A DNA stretch of 64,000 nt from Pedobacter terrae. Its GTDB lineage: Bacteria; Bacteroidota; Bacteroidia; Sphingobacteriales; Sphingobacteriaceae. The position numbers and the translations under genes are program-made. Shown here piece after piece: positions 16,897 through 25,179 of the stretch. How positions within the stretch are numbered: the stretch's first letter is position 1; every line of letters starts with the position of its first letter. The DNA lies in NCBI RefSeq assembly GCF_900100705.1, contig NZ_FNCH01000007.1:197244-261243 (forward strand), in the 5' to 3' direction. The notes beneath the pieces were generated by a model. It was given only the letters and a program-made list of their open reading frames with translations, had not been told where the DNA came from and made no database searches.

Positions 16897-18118
16897 AGAA
16901 TCCCGTTGCTCATTCTGCCATTCTGGCAAGCATGAAACGTTGATGTTGATTGAAGGTATGGATGCATTTATCTGCGATAAATGCGTTACCCAGGCCAATC
17001 AATTGCTTGCGCAGGAATTAGGTACTAAGGGCACAAAAAATATTCAAGAGGCAATAAACTTGTTAAAGCCTCTTGAGATTAAACAACATCTGGATCAATA
17101 TGTTATTGGTCAGGATGATGCAAAAAAAGTATTATCTGTTGCTGTTTACAACCACTATAAACGTTTAAACCAAAAGGTTGATAAAGACGAGATTGAGATC
17201 GAGAAATCGAATATCATGTTGGTTGGCGAAACAGGTACCGGAAAAACCTTACTGGCTAAAACCATTGCTAAAATTTTGCATGTGCCATTTTGTATCTGCG
17301 ATGCTACAGTTTTAACTGAGGCAGGTTATGTTGGTGAAGACGTTGAAAGTATTTTAACACGACTGCTCCAGGCTGCAGATTATGATGTTACTGCTGCCGA
17401 ACGCGGTATTGTTTATATTGACGAGGTAGATAAGGTAGCGCGTAAAAGTGATAATCCTTCTATTACACGTGATGTGTCAGGCGAAGGTGTTCAGCAGGCT
17501 TTGCTTAAAATTTTAGAAGGTACGGTGGTAAACGTTCCACCTCAGGGCGGACGTAAACATCCAGATCAGAAAATGATTCCGGTAAACACCAATAATATTC
17601 TATTTATCTGTGGTGGTGCATTCGATGGTATTGAACGTAAAATTGCCAATCGTTTACGTACCCAGGCCGTAGGTTATAAAGTAAAGAAAGATGAGGTTGT
17701 TTTAGATCTTAAAAATCTTTATAAGTATATTACCCCTCAGGATTTAAAATCTTTTGGATTAATTCCGGAATTGATTGGTCGTATACCAGTTCTTTCTCAT
17801 TTAAATCCATTGGATAAAGCATCGTTAAGAAACATTTTAACAGCGCCTAAAAACTCATTGATTAAACAGTATGTGAAGCTTTTTGCTTATGAAGATGTAA
17901 ATTTGGCTTTCGATGATGAAGTTTTGGATTTTATTGTGGATAAAGCAATGGAGTATAAACTTGGTGCCAGGGGCTTAAGGTCAATTTGCGAAGCGATCAT
18001 GTTGGATGCGATGTTTGATACACCCACACAGACGGATGTCAGGGAATTGCACATCAACCTCGATTATGCGATTGAGAAGTTTGAAAAGGCTGACTTTAAA
18101 AAGCTGCAAGCCGCATAA
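16880..18118 (+). CDS. clpX: Clp protease ATPase subunit ClpX
   Basis: The 412-residue AAA+ unfoldase has an N-terminal zinc finger (Cys10, Cys13, Cys32, Cys35), Walker A GETGTGKT near residue 116, Walker B VYIDEVDK near residue 178 and a sensor-2 region near GARGLRS. It selects and unfolds substrates for ClpP. The ATG at 16880 lies inside clpP and gives the canonical MAKQNK...CSFC start; an earlier in-frame ATG at 16823 would add an unrelated clpP shadow sequence. A clear terminator follows. Confidence 0.97.
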   Translation: MAKQNKESRCSFCHSGKHETLMLIEGMDAFICDKCVTQANQLLAQELGTKGTKNIQEAINLLKPLEIKQHLDQYVIGQDDAKKVLSVAVYNHYKRLNQKVDKDEIEIEKSNIMLVGETGTGKTLLAKTIAKILHVPFCICDATVLTEAGYVGEDVESILTRLLQAADYDVTAAERGIVYIDEVDKVARKSDNPSITRDVSGEGVQQALLKILEGTVVNVPPQGGRKHPDQKMIPVNTNNILFICGGAFDGIERKIANRLRTQAVGYKVKKDEVVLDLKNLYKYITPQDLKSFGLIPELIGRIPVLSHLNPLDKASLRNILTAPKNSLIKQYVKLFAYEDVNLAFDDEVLDFIVDKAMEYKLGARGLRSICEAIMLDAMFDTPTQTDVRELHINLDYAIEKFEKADFKKLQAA

Positions 18119-18125
18119 AAATTCA

Positions 18126-18157
18126 AATCCTTCCCGAGCATCGGGAGGGATTTTTTG
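18126..18157 (+). terminator. Intrinsic terminator after clpX
   Basis: AATCCTTCCCGA-GCA-TCGGGAGGGATT pairs almost fully and ends in TTTTTT. Confidence 0.9.
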
Positions 18158-18199
18158 TAATGCGCTTAGCGCATGGCGCATAGCGCTAAACTAATTGTT
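18158..18199. repeat. Word-like leader (GCGCTTAGCGCATGGCGCATAGCG)
   Basis: Three GCGC-containing words in a row form small palindromes before the amn start codon. The word family is shared with 8580, 11073 and 15700. Confidence 0.6.
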
Positions 18200-19063
18200 A
18201 TGAACGAAGAAAAAGACGTAAAAAAAGACGAGGGAATTGTAGAGAAATCGAAAAAAGTAAAAGAGGTAGAAAGTCCTGTTAAGTCAGGATTAAAATCGAA
18301 AGATGAAATTGTTAAAAACTGGTTGCCGCGTTATACGGGCAGACCATTAGATCAATTCGGCGATTATATCCTGTTAACCAATTTCAGTAAATATGTGAGC
18401 ATGTTTTCGGAGTGGAATGATAATGCGCCGATTATGGGTTTGGATAAGCCTATGCAAAGTGTTACTGCAAATGGCATCACCATTATCAACTTTGGTATGG
18501 GAAGTCCGTTGGCAGCAACCATGATGGATTTACTAACGGCCATTAAACCTAAAGCAGTACTGTTTTTGGGTAAATGTGGTGGTTTAAAAAAGAAAAACCA
18601 ACTGGGTGATTTAATTTTACCAATTGCAGCCATTAGGGGAGAAGGTACCTCAAATGATTATCTGCCTGCAGAAGTGCCTGCCTTGCCGGCTTTCGCCTTA
18701 CAGAAAGCAATTTCTACAACTATCCGTGATCATGGTCGTGATTATTGGACCGGGACCTGTTATACCACCAATCGCAGGGTTTGGGAGCATGACAAGGAAT
18801 TTAAAAAGTACTTGAAAACCTTAAGGGCAATGGCTGTAGATATGGAAACAGCAACGATTTTTACTACGGCCTTTGCGAATAAAATTCCCGCTGGCGCATT
18901 ACTTTTAGTTTCCGATCAACCAATGATCCCTGAAGGTGTTAAAACAGCAGAAAGTGACAGCTCTGTAACCGAAAAATATGTAGAAACGCATCTGCGTATT
19001 GGTATTGATTCATTAAAACAACTGATCAATAACGGATTAACCGTTAAACACCTGTTGTTTTAA
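18200..19063 (+). CDS. amn: AMP nucleosidase (short Bacteroidota form)
   Basis: From the ATG at 18200 the product is 287 residues. After a charged lysine/glutamate-rich N-terminus of about 35 residues comes the nucleoside-phosphorylase fold, with NFGMGSPLAATMMDLL, FLGKCGGLKK, a ribose-binding VDMETATIF motif and LLVSDQPM. AMP nucleosidase cleaves AMP to adenine and ribose-5-phosphate. The VDMET motif and the GKCGG phrase fit amn rather than purine phosphorylase. The ATG was chosen over 18173 because the latter is in the GCGC repeat leader. Confidence 0.87.
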   Translation: MNEEKDVKKDEGIVEKSKKVKEVESPVKSGLKSKDEIVKNWLPRYTGRPLDQFGDYILLTNFSKYVSMFSEWNDNAPIMGLDKPMQSVTANGITIINFGMGSPLAATMMDLLTAIKPKAVLFLGKCGGLKKKNQLGDLILPIAAIRGEGTSNDYLPAEVPALPAFALQKAISTTIRDHGRDYWTGTCYTTNRRVWEHDKEFKKYLKTLRAMAVDMETATIFTTAFANKIPAGALLLVSDQPMIPEGVKTAESDSSVTEKYVETHLRIGIDSLKQLINNGLTVKHLLF

Positions 19064-19087
19064 ACATTAAAAAATCGTTATCCGGAA

Positions 19088-19589
19088 TGATCGTCACCCT
19101 GAACTTGTTTCAGGGTCTTTATTCTATTTTAAGGATGGAAGAAGCTATCTGATCAGATCATGTATTGAATGTGTTTTATCATCCCTAACTTGTTTGGGAT
19201 CTTTCAACTTGAGTTTGCGTATCAGATGCGGAACTAAATCTGATATCCATCGGTTCAGCATCACGCATTGGATTAGTGTGATCGCCACCCTGAACTTGTT
19301 TCAGGATCTTTATTCTATTTAAAGGATGGAAGAAGCTATCTGATCAGATCATGCATTGAATGTGTTTTTATCATCCCGAACTTGTTTCAGGATCTTTTAA
19401 TTTGAGTTATTGAAAGATAAGATAGATGCTGGATAAATCTGATATCCATCGGTTCAGCATCACCCATTGGATTAGTGTGATCGTCATCCTGAACTTGTTT
19501 CAGGATCTTTTAATTTGAGTTATTGAAAGATAAGATAGATGCTGGATAAATCCTATATCCATCGGATCAGCATGGCGTAGTCTTTTAAT
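19088..19589. repeat. Tandem array of about 190-bp units built from CCTGAACTTGTTTCAGG elements
   Basis: The phrase GAACTTGTTTCAGG or a close variant occurs at about 19101, 19187, 19292, 19378 and 19491. Two alternating half-units follow it. One contains AGCTATCTGATCAGATCATG. The other contains GATATCCATCGGTTCAGCAT and ends in TTGGATTAGTGTGATCG. The full period is about 190-199 bases, in two and a half copies. No gene is present. Confidence 0.85.
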
Positions 19590-20249
19590 TTATGCTGTAA
19601 AGCCTGGAAGGTAGCCATACGTCACCAGGTCATCTTCATTATTTATTGTATAGTTGCACTTATTATGCAGCAATACAATACGGTCAGAAACAGCTAAAAT
19701 AGACTTGTAATAATGATCGGTAATAATAAAGCCTTTATAGACTTTCGCTAAATTTACATGTCTTTTAATTTCGTCAACCAACAACGGTGAGAGTTGCGAA
19801 AATGGCTCATCGAGCAGTACATAATCAGCGTCACTGTAAATCATGAGCAGGCATTCTAAAAATCTACACTCGCTGCCTGATAAATCATAAAACTTTGATT
19901 TTAAATGTTTAGCAACAAATTCAATCCGGTGCAATTCAGTAGCGTGTTTCTTGCAGAAAATATTGATTGCCTGCAAAACGTTAATCTGATCCGGGATAAA
20001 CTTATCTTGCGGCAGGTAAGAGAGGTTTTTTGATAAGTAGCCTTTACTGTAAACCTTATTGTTAATATTAAGGTATTTAAATTTAGCTTTTATACTTCCA
20101 AAAATAATTTTTAACAGTGTAGATTTACCTGAACCATTTCTGCCTAACAAGCCCACTACTTCTCCAACATTGCAGTTTAGATAAACGCTGCTTAATACTT
20201 CTCTATCTGCAAAAGATTGATTAACACTGTCGATAAAAAGTCCCTGCAT
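19590..20249 (-). CDS. ABC transporter ATP-binding protein, divergent
   Basis: The 219-residue ATPase has Walker A GRNGSGKST at residues 36-44, a Q-loop in SYLPQDKF, and Walker B YVLLDEP followed by ITDH as the switch histidine. The signature is degenerate, LSGSECRF instead of LSGGExQR. It overlaps the preceding small membrane-protein gene by 58 bases, so the two are translationally linked. The pair looks like a minimal exporter or resistance module, but the substrate is unknown. Low GC and rare signature variants set it apart from the ATPase at 11142. Confidence 0.88.
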   Translation of the reverse strand: MQGLFIDSVNQSFADREVLSSVYLNCNVGEVVGLLGRNGSGKSTLLKIIFGSIKAKFKYLNINNKVYSKGYLSKNLSYLPQDKFIPDQINVLQAINIFCKKHATELHRIEFVAKHLKSKFYDLSGSECRFLECLLMIYSDADYVLLDEPFSQLSPLLVDEIKRHVNLAKVYKGFIITDHYYKSILAVSDRIVLLHNKCNYTINNEDDLVTYGYLPGFTA

Positions 20250-20554
20250 ATTGTTGATATCATTAAGATTCCGATTAAGATGATTAAATCATATAAAACC
20301 ATGTTTGCCATGATTTTTTTAAAGCCTATGCCTTGATTTTTGAAAAAGTAGGCGGTAGATTGATAAAACATAAAGTATATGCCGGCAGAGAATGACCAGC
20401 CGATAAGTTTGATGAATATGGCGAAAGAATAAATGCCAGATTGCGAGAAACCGTTTAAAATGAAGAATACCACGGTTAAAAGACTAACGAGTATATTCCA
20501 TAAAAAGATGGGTTTATATATAGTGATGGATTTTTTGAGTAAGGCAATCGACAT
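20192..20554 (-). CDS. Small membrane protein, partner of the ABC ATPase
   Basis: The 120-residue product has about three hydrophobic segments, near residues 17-36, 42-66 and 84-108. No family was recognised. Its last 58 bases overlap the ATPase start in another frame. A natural reading is a very small permease or regulatory subunit for that ATPase, though it is shorter than any standard ABC permease. The ORF ends soon after its last helix, and no second half of a permease is seen in any frame. Confidence 0.7.
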   Translation of the reverse strand: MSIALLKKSITIYKPIFLWNILVSLLTVVFFILNGFSQSGIYSFAIFIKLIGWSFSAGIYFMFYQSTAYFFKNQGIGFKKIMANMVLYDLIILIGILMISTICRDFLSTVLINLLQIEKY

Positions 20555-20599
20555 GATTTAAAGATATAAAATCATAACGATAAAATTAGTTGTAGTAAA

Positions 20600-20672
20600 C
20601 AAAAAAGATTGGCAAGGGTATCGTCATTTTGACCGTAGCGCCTGCCCGTACAGGTGGGGAGAAATCTATAAG
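20600..20672. repeat. REP-like fragment (CGTAGCGCCTGCCCGTACAGG)
   Basis: TCGTCATTTTGACCGTAGC and GCCTGCCCGTACAGGTGGGGAG match, in inverted order, the sequence near 63810-63860, so this is another dispersed element copy. Confidence 0.6.
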
Positions 20673-20673
20673 C

Positions 20674-20703
20674 AAAAAAAGACCGGCGTTTGCCGATCTT
20701 TTT
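20674..20703 (-). terminator. Intrinsic terminator of rpoD
   Basis: On the minus strand AAGATCGGC-AAAC-GCCGGTCTT pairs with one wobble and runs into seven T. Confidence 0.9.
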
Positions 20704-20725
20704 GTATCTGTTTGAATCTAATTCC

Positions 20726-21586
20726 TTATCCTAAATAAGATTTTAAGATTTTACTTCTTGAAGTGTGACGTAAACGTTGTAGCGCTTTATCTTTAATCTG
20801 ACGAACACGCTCACGTGTTAAATTAAATTTCTCACCAATTTCCTCTAAAGAAAGTGGATGGTTAGAACCCAAGCCGAAGAATAAAACAATAATCTCTCTT
20901 TCTCTTTCAGTTAAAGTAGATAAAGAACGTTTAATTTCTTCCGATAAAGATTCATTGATTAATGAGCTATCTGTATTTGGCTCATGGTTTTCCAATACAT
21001 CCAGTAATGTATTTTCTTCACCTTGAACAAAAGGTGCATCCATCGATACGTGACGGCCAGAATTACTTAATGTATCAGAGATTTTATCAACCGTAGTTTC
21101 TAAAATATCTGCTAATTCTTCAGGAGAAGGCTCACGTTCGTATTCTTGCTCTAGTTTAGAGAAAGCTTTGCTGATTTTACTCAACGAACCTACCTGGTTT
21201 AAAGGCAAACGTACAATACGGCTTTGCTCGGCAATAGCCTGCAAGATAGACTGACGGATCCACCAAACGGCATATGAAATGAATTTGAAACCTTTGGTCT
21301 CATCAAAACGTTTTGCCGCTTTAATTAAACCTAAGTTACCCTCATTAATTAAGTCTCCTAAAGTTAAACCTTGATTTTGATATTGTTTTGCAACAGACAC
21401 AACAAAACGCAAGTTGGTTTTAGTTAAGCGCTCTAATGCAGCCTGATCGCCTTCACGAATCTTCCTTGCTAAAATTACTTCCTCTTCTGCTGTTATTAAA
21501 TCTACTTTACCAATTTCGTGTAAGTATTTATCTAACGACTGACTTTCACGGTTGGTTATGGATTGCGTTATCTTGAGTTGTCTCAT
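20726..21586 (-). CDS. rpoD: Primary RNA polymerase sigma factor
   Basis: The 286-residue protein has region 1.2 ([16 protein letters not shown]), regions 2.1-2.4 ([19 protein letters not shown] through [10 protein letters not shown]), region 3 and region 4.2 ([19 protein letters not shown]). Region 1.1 is missing, as is normal for primary sigma factors of Bacteroidota, which recognise TTTG and TAnnTTTG boxes. Its own promoter fits that consensus, and a strong terminator lies 22 bases after the stop codon, so it is monocistronic. Confidence 0.97.
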   Translation of the reverse strand: MRQLKITQSITNRESQSLDKYLHEIGKVDLITAEEEVILARKIREGDQAALERLTKTNLRFVVSVAKQYQNQGLTLGDLINEGNLGLIKAAKRFDETKGFKFISYAVWWIRQSILQAIAEQSRIVRLPLNQVGSLSKISKAFSKLEQEYEREPSPEELADILETTVDKISDTLSNSGRHVSMDAPFVQGEENTLLDVLENHEPNTDSSLINESLSEEIKRSLSTLTEREREIIVLFFGLGSNHPLSLEEIGEKFNLTRERVRQIKDKALQRLRHTSRSKILKSYLG

Positions 21587-21623
21587 TTATACGTTTTGTG
21601 TGCTCTTTAATTATTGAAGTGTG

Positions 21624-21653
21624 CAAAGTTACGAAATTGTACGGCAATCCAAA
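21624..21653 (-). promoter_or_regulatory. rpoD promoter, TTTG-N18-TAACTTTG
   Basis: On the minus strand TTTG (21650-21653) and TAACTTTG (21624-21631) are 18 bases apart, exactly as in the two tRNA promoters. The predicted leader is about 33 bases. Confidence 0.85.
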
Positions 21654-21808
21654 AGGATAAAATGCTGAAAATGTTACCGTTTGCACACGTTTTTTATACT
21701 TTTACTTACAACAAAAATCATTCCAATAAAGTTTTTGACATGTTTTGATCAACTCATCTGGTTATAGTTGTATTTCGACTATTATTTATTGTCAACCAAT
21801 AAATATAT

Positions 21809-21840
21809 TTTGATTTGTAATAATTTAATTTTTATGTTTG
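21809..21840 (+). promoter_or_regulatory. Putative promoter of the DUF2975/HTH operon, TTTG-N20-TATGTTTG
   Basis: TTTG at 21809-21812 and TATGTTTG at 21833-21840 fit the consensus. The leader to the ATG at 22004 would be about 160 bases of very AT-rich sequence, long enough for regulation. The rest of the 21587-22003 gap shows no gene. Confidence 0.6.
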
Positions 21841-22003
21841 CATTATAAATAATTAAATAAATATGACTTTACTGAAATTCACAATAGTTTGCGAAATCTA
21901 ATGAATGTGAATCATTGTCAATTTAAAATAAAATAGTAATAGACTTAAATTAATTGATTCATAAATTGAATCTCATAGCAAACGTTTTAAAAAAAATGTA
22001 ATT

Positions 22004-22561
22004 ATGGAAATTAAAATAACTACCAATCAGCTTTTAAAAGTATTACAAATACTTTGTTGGATCATTTTTGTTGGCCTATGTGTTGAAGCGGGTGGAGTGC
22101 TGGTGAATACAATTATTACCTTGTTTATCAATGCACATGATGTACGGAATTTTTGGGATGGTGCAGCGTATTTAACTAGTGTTTACAGATTAGATCATGG
22201 ATATTTTCTGGTTATTGATGTAGTCGTGATTATTGTAGCGATACTAAAAGCCATCATGTTCTATTTAATTATAAAATTGTTTGCCGAAAAAAAGATCAGT
22301 ATTTCTCAGCCTTTCGGTATAGAATTAAAGAATTTTATTTCAAAGCAGGCTGTTTTAGCTTTGGGGATAGGTTTTTTTGCTCATTTAGGCTATAGGTATA
22401 TTACCTGGTTAACAGAAAAAGGACTTATTACAGCTAATCTCCAATCGTTAAATATTGACGGAGCTGATGTATGGTTATTTATGGCAGTTATACTTTTTTT
22501 AATTACACAGCTTATAAAAAAAGGGATAGAAATTCAAAAGGAAAATAATTTAACAATATAA
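22004..22561 (+). CDS. DUF2975 membrane protein
   Basis: The 185-residue product has four membrane helices, near residues 12-38, 62-88, 110-132 and 152-172. The N-terminal pattern LLKVLQILCWIIFVGLC and the following small HTH gene are the usual picture for DUF2975. The function of the family is unknown. The gene ends 39 bases before the HTH gene, so they are co-transcribed, and the pair probably works as a regulator with a membrane partner. Confidence 0.85.
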   Translation: MEIKITTNQLLKVLQILCWIIFVGLCVEAGGVLVNTIITLFINAHDVRNFWDGAAYLTSVYRLDHGYFLVIDVVVIIVAILKAIMFYLIIKLFAEKKISISQPFGIELKNFISKQAVLALGIGFFAHLGYRYITWLTEKGLITANLQSLNIDGADVWLFMAVILFLITQLIKKGIEIQKENNLTI

Positions 22562-22600
22562 ACAAATTCCCGTTTAACATTTTAACTTTACCGATCCAAA

Positions 22601-22807
22601 ATGCCAATAATAATCAACTTAGATGTCATGCTTGCCCGTCGCAAAATGTCGCTAACCGAATTGAGTGAACGTGTGGGCATTACGATGTCTAATTTATCGA
22701 TATTAAAAACCGGTAAGGCGAAGGCAATCCGTTTAGAGACTTTAGAAGCGATTTGTGCCGTTCTGGATTGCCAGCCAGGCGACATTTTGGAATTCCGCGT
22801 AGAGTAA
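22601..22807 (+). CDS. Small XRE-type HTH regulator (YozG-like)
   Basis: The 68-residue protein is a single helix-turn-helix domain. LDVMLARRKMSLTELSERVG is followed by the recognition helix region MSNLSILKTGKAKAIRLETL, and CQPGDILEFRV closes the fold. This is the HTH_26 pattern usually encoded after a DUF2975 gene. It probably binds its own operon promoter. A perfect-looking inverted repeat begins at its stop codon. Confidence 0.9.
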   Translation: MPIIINLDVMLARRKMSLTELSERVGITMSNLSILKTGKAKAIRLETLEAICAVLDCQPGDILEFRVE

Positions 22808-22851
22808 CTTCTGAAGTCTAACGTGGCAGCAAGGAGCTAGACTTCGGAAGT
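22807..22851. repeat. Inverted repeat ACTTCTGAAGTCTA / TAGACTTCGGAAGT
   Basis: Two 14-base arms with one wobble pair surround a 17-base loop, starting at the HTH stop codon. No T run follows, so it may stabilise the 3' end rather than terminate. Confidence 0.7.
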
Positions 22852-23056
22852 TTAACGTTGATTCTTTTTCCGAAATACGGCGAACCGATGTTAAGTAAAC
22901 CTCCTGATAGAAGGGCTTGAGGAGATAGCAGGACTTACGGTGCCGAAAAGAACAGAACCTTGATTTTCAAAAAAAACTGTCCAGATAGATCTCTCCTGTC
23001 CGCTGCGCTACAGTCGAGATGACGATTTTTCCGATGGTTTTGGGAAAGATGGTAAT
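22852..23056. repeat. Gene-free stretch with REP-like fragment
   Basis: No gene is seen. GATCTCTCCTGTCCGCTGCG followed by CTACAGTCGAGATGACGA near 22985-23025 is a copy of the dispersed GAGATCTCTCC...GTCGAGATGACG element. Confidence 0.5.
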
Positions 23057-23089
23057 AAAAAAACCTTCCAGTTTACACTGAAAGGTTTT
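23057..23089 (-). terminator. Intrinsic terminator of sucC
   Basis: On the minus strand AAAACCTTTCAGT-GTAA-ACTGGAAGGTTTT pairs and runs into T. It lies beyond a GCTTTAAGCTTTAGTC word spacer (23095-23134). Confidence 0.85.
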
Positions 23090-23134
23090 AAAATATGTTT
23101 CGCTTTAAGCTTTAGTCTTTTTGCTTTAAGTTTA
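23090..23134. repeat. Word-like spacer at the 3' end of sucC (GCTTTAAGCTTTAGTC)
   Basis: CGCTTTAAGCTTTAGTC and TTTTTGCTTTAAG are the same words as at 38655-38690 (3' end of murA), 44165 and 31560-31680. Confidence 0.65.
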
Positions 23135-24334
23135 TTACGCTTGTTCAGCCAATACTTTAGTTACCAGATCAGCGGCTTCTTTTAAAGCGATTGCCGAGTA
23201 AACCTGTAAGCCAGACTCATCGATTAATTTTTTAGCTTCTTCAGCATTTGTACCTTGTAAACGGCAGATAATTGGCACAGGAATGTTTCCGATTTCTTTG
23301 TAGGCATCAATTACACCCTGAGCAACACGGTCGCAACGAACAATACCACCGAAAATGTTGATCAGGATCGCTTTAACGTTTGGATCTTTCAAGATAATGT
23401 TGAAAGCCGCTTTAACGGTTTGTGCATTTGCAGTTCCACCTACGTCAAGGAAGTTAGCAGGCTCACCACCGGCTAATTTAATGATATCCATGGTAGCCAT
23501 TGCTAAACCGGCACCGTTAACCATACAACCTACGTTACCATCAAGGTTAACGAAGTTCAGGTTACTTGCACTCGCTTCAACTTCCATTGGATCTTCTTCG
23601 GTAACATCGCGCATGGCAGCATAATCAGGGTGACGGAATAAACCGTTCTCGTCCAGATTTACTTTAGCATCTACGGCAATTACTTTATCATCAGAAGTTT
23701 TTAATACCGGGTTAATTTCGAACATGGAAGAATCGGTGGCTTCGTAAGCTTTGTATAAAGCAGTAACGAATTTTACCATTTCTTTGAAAGCGTTACCGCT
23801 AACACCTAAGTTGAAAGCAATTTTGCGTGCCTGGAAGCCTTGCAAGCCAACTTTAGGATCTATTTCTTCTTTAAAGATTAAGTGTGGGGTATGTTCCGCA
23901 ACTTCTTCGATATCCATACCGCCTTCGGTACTGTACATGATGATATTACGGCCTTTTGCACGATCTAACAATACAGAGATGTAAAATTCTTTTGTTTCAG
24001 AAGCACCTGGATAGTATACATCCTGGGCCACTAAAATCTTGTTCACTTTTTTACCTTCTGGTCCGGTTTGAGGGGTTACCAATTGCATGCCGATGATATC
24101 GGTAGCACGCTGTTTAACCTCGTCAAGGTTTTTGGCCAATTTAACACCACCACCTTTACCACGACCACCAGCGTGGATCTGCGCTTTAATTACAACCCAG
24201 TCAGAATTATAATCAGTTTTCAGTTGCTTAGCAGCCTCAACAGCTTGCTCAGGAGTGTCGGCAACTATTCCTTCTTGAACGTTAACACCGAAACTTTTTA
24301 ATATTTGTTTACCCTGGTATTCGTGAATATTCAT
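23135..24334 (-). CDS. sucC: Succinyl-CoA ligase (ADP-forming) beta subunit
   Basis: The 399-residue enzyme starts [17 protein letters not shown], the ATP-grasp start of SucC. It contains the nucleotide-binding phrase [19 protein letters not shown] near residues 48-66, the metal-binding MFEINPV and the C-terminal CoA-ligase fold with [10 protein letters not shown] and [12 protein letters not shown]. With SucD it converts succinyl-CoA to succinate in the TCA cycle. sucD is not adjacent, which is common in this phylum. Promoter and terminator bracket it as a single gene. Confidence 0.97.
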   Translation of the reverse strand: MNIHEYQGKQILKSFGVNVQEGIVADTPEQAVEAAKQLKTDYNSDWVVIKAQIHAGGRGKGGGVKLAKNLDEVKQRATDIIGMQLVTPQTGPEGKKVNKILVAQDVYYPGASETKEFYISVLLDRAKGRNIIMYSTEGGMDIEEVAEHTPHLIFKEEIDPKVGLQGFQARKIAFNLGVSGNAFKEMVKFVTALYKAYEATDSSMFEINPVLKTSDDKVIAVDAKVNLDENGLFRHPDYAAMRDVTEEDPMEVEASASNLNFVNLDGNVGCMVNGAGLAMATMDIIKLAGGEPANFLDVGGTANAQTVKAAFNIILKDPNVKAILINIFGGIVRCDRVAQGVIDAYKEIGNIPVPIICRLQGTNAEEAKKLIDESGLQVYSAIALKEAADLVTKVLAEQA

Positions 24335-24428
24335 CTGTTTATATTTTTGTCTTTATCTGTCAGATGGGCCTTTTGTCATTAAAATAATCATTTTAACAGC
24401 AGCGGGTTCATTTGCTACAAAATTTGCC

Positions 24429-24459
24429 CAAAGCTACAATTTCAAACCCTTTAAACAAA
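24429..24459 (-). promoter_or_regulatory. sucC promoter, TTTG-N19-TAGCTTTG
   Basis: On the minus strand TTTG (24456-24459) and TAGCTTTG (24429-24436) fit the consensus. The leader would be about 90 bases. Confidence 0.75.
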
Positions 24460-24768
24460 TAGCAATTACCGATTTTTTCAGAAAATGAACGTTTTATGTT
24501 AATCATGAAATCAGCGCCTGTAATGTGCGCTAGTTTATGGTGTGCTGCTGATTTTGCAGATACAAGCAGAGATTTTTTATTTGAAAGTGAGCGGGCAGTT
24601 CTTCATGGCGGCTGGAGGCCCTGCTTTCCGCTATAAGTCCTCACTGCGTTCCGGGCTTTCCGCTCTAATCAGGCTTAAAAACAATTTGGTTCCTAACAAA
24701 TGCAAAAAATATCTTCCTCTGTGTTGATTATCTTAAATCTGCGGATACAAAACTGTTGATCGTTTTTT
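24460..24768. repeat. Gene-free stretch with CCCTGCTTTCCGCTATAAG element
   Basis: Near 24600-24680 lie GGAGGCCCTGCTTTCCGC, TATAAGTCC and CCGGGCTTTCCGCTC. This is a dispersed element related to those near 41020-41085 and 63537-63600. No gene is supported. Confidence 0.55.
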
Positions 24769-25080
24769 TTAACTTCCTTCAAATGGAGTTCCAAATATAC
24801 CAACGGCCAGTTCTGCCCAGATCAGGAATAAGGCTAATAAAATAACCACTAAAATGATGGTTCTTAATGTGCCGGTTTTTAGGTTTCTAATAACGAGTTC
24901 TATGGCCAGGCCGGTACTGAATAATAAGGCACCAGCTACCATAAAATCGGTTAAATCCCACTTTACTTCAGTAGTAAATTGCATGGCGATAAGCGGAATG
25001 CTTAAAATTAATGCCGCAACACCAAGTATAATTGCAATCCGGGTTGTTGGCGAGCTAAATGTTGATTGTAGATTTTTCAT
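24769..25080 (-). CDS. Small three-helix membrane protein
   Basis: The 103-residue product has hydrophobic segments near residues 15-33, 44-62 and 72-95, with the short linker RNLKTGTLR before the last helix. It was not assigned to a named family. It is transcribed in the same direction as the exosortase locus but lies 99 bases past its last gene, so it could be the tail of that operon or a single gene. Confidence 0.75.
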   Translation of the reverse strand: MKNLQSTFSSPTTRIAIILGVAALILSIPLIAMQFTTEVKWDLTDFMVAGALLFSTGLAIELVIRNLKTGTLRTIILVVILLALFLIWAELAVGIFGTPFEGS

Positions 25081-25179
25081 GATTTTTAAAGTTTTAATAC
25101 CGATTAATTAGTTTTTTGTTTCCCCCGATGTCATTTGCATCAGGGGAAAATTCCAACTGAAGTTGGTAGAGTGGAGCGC

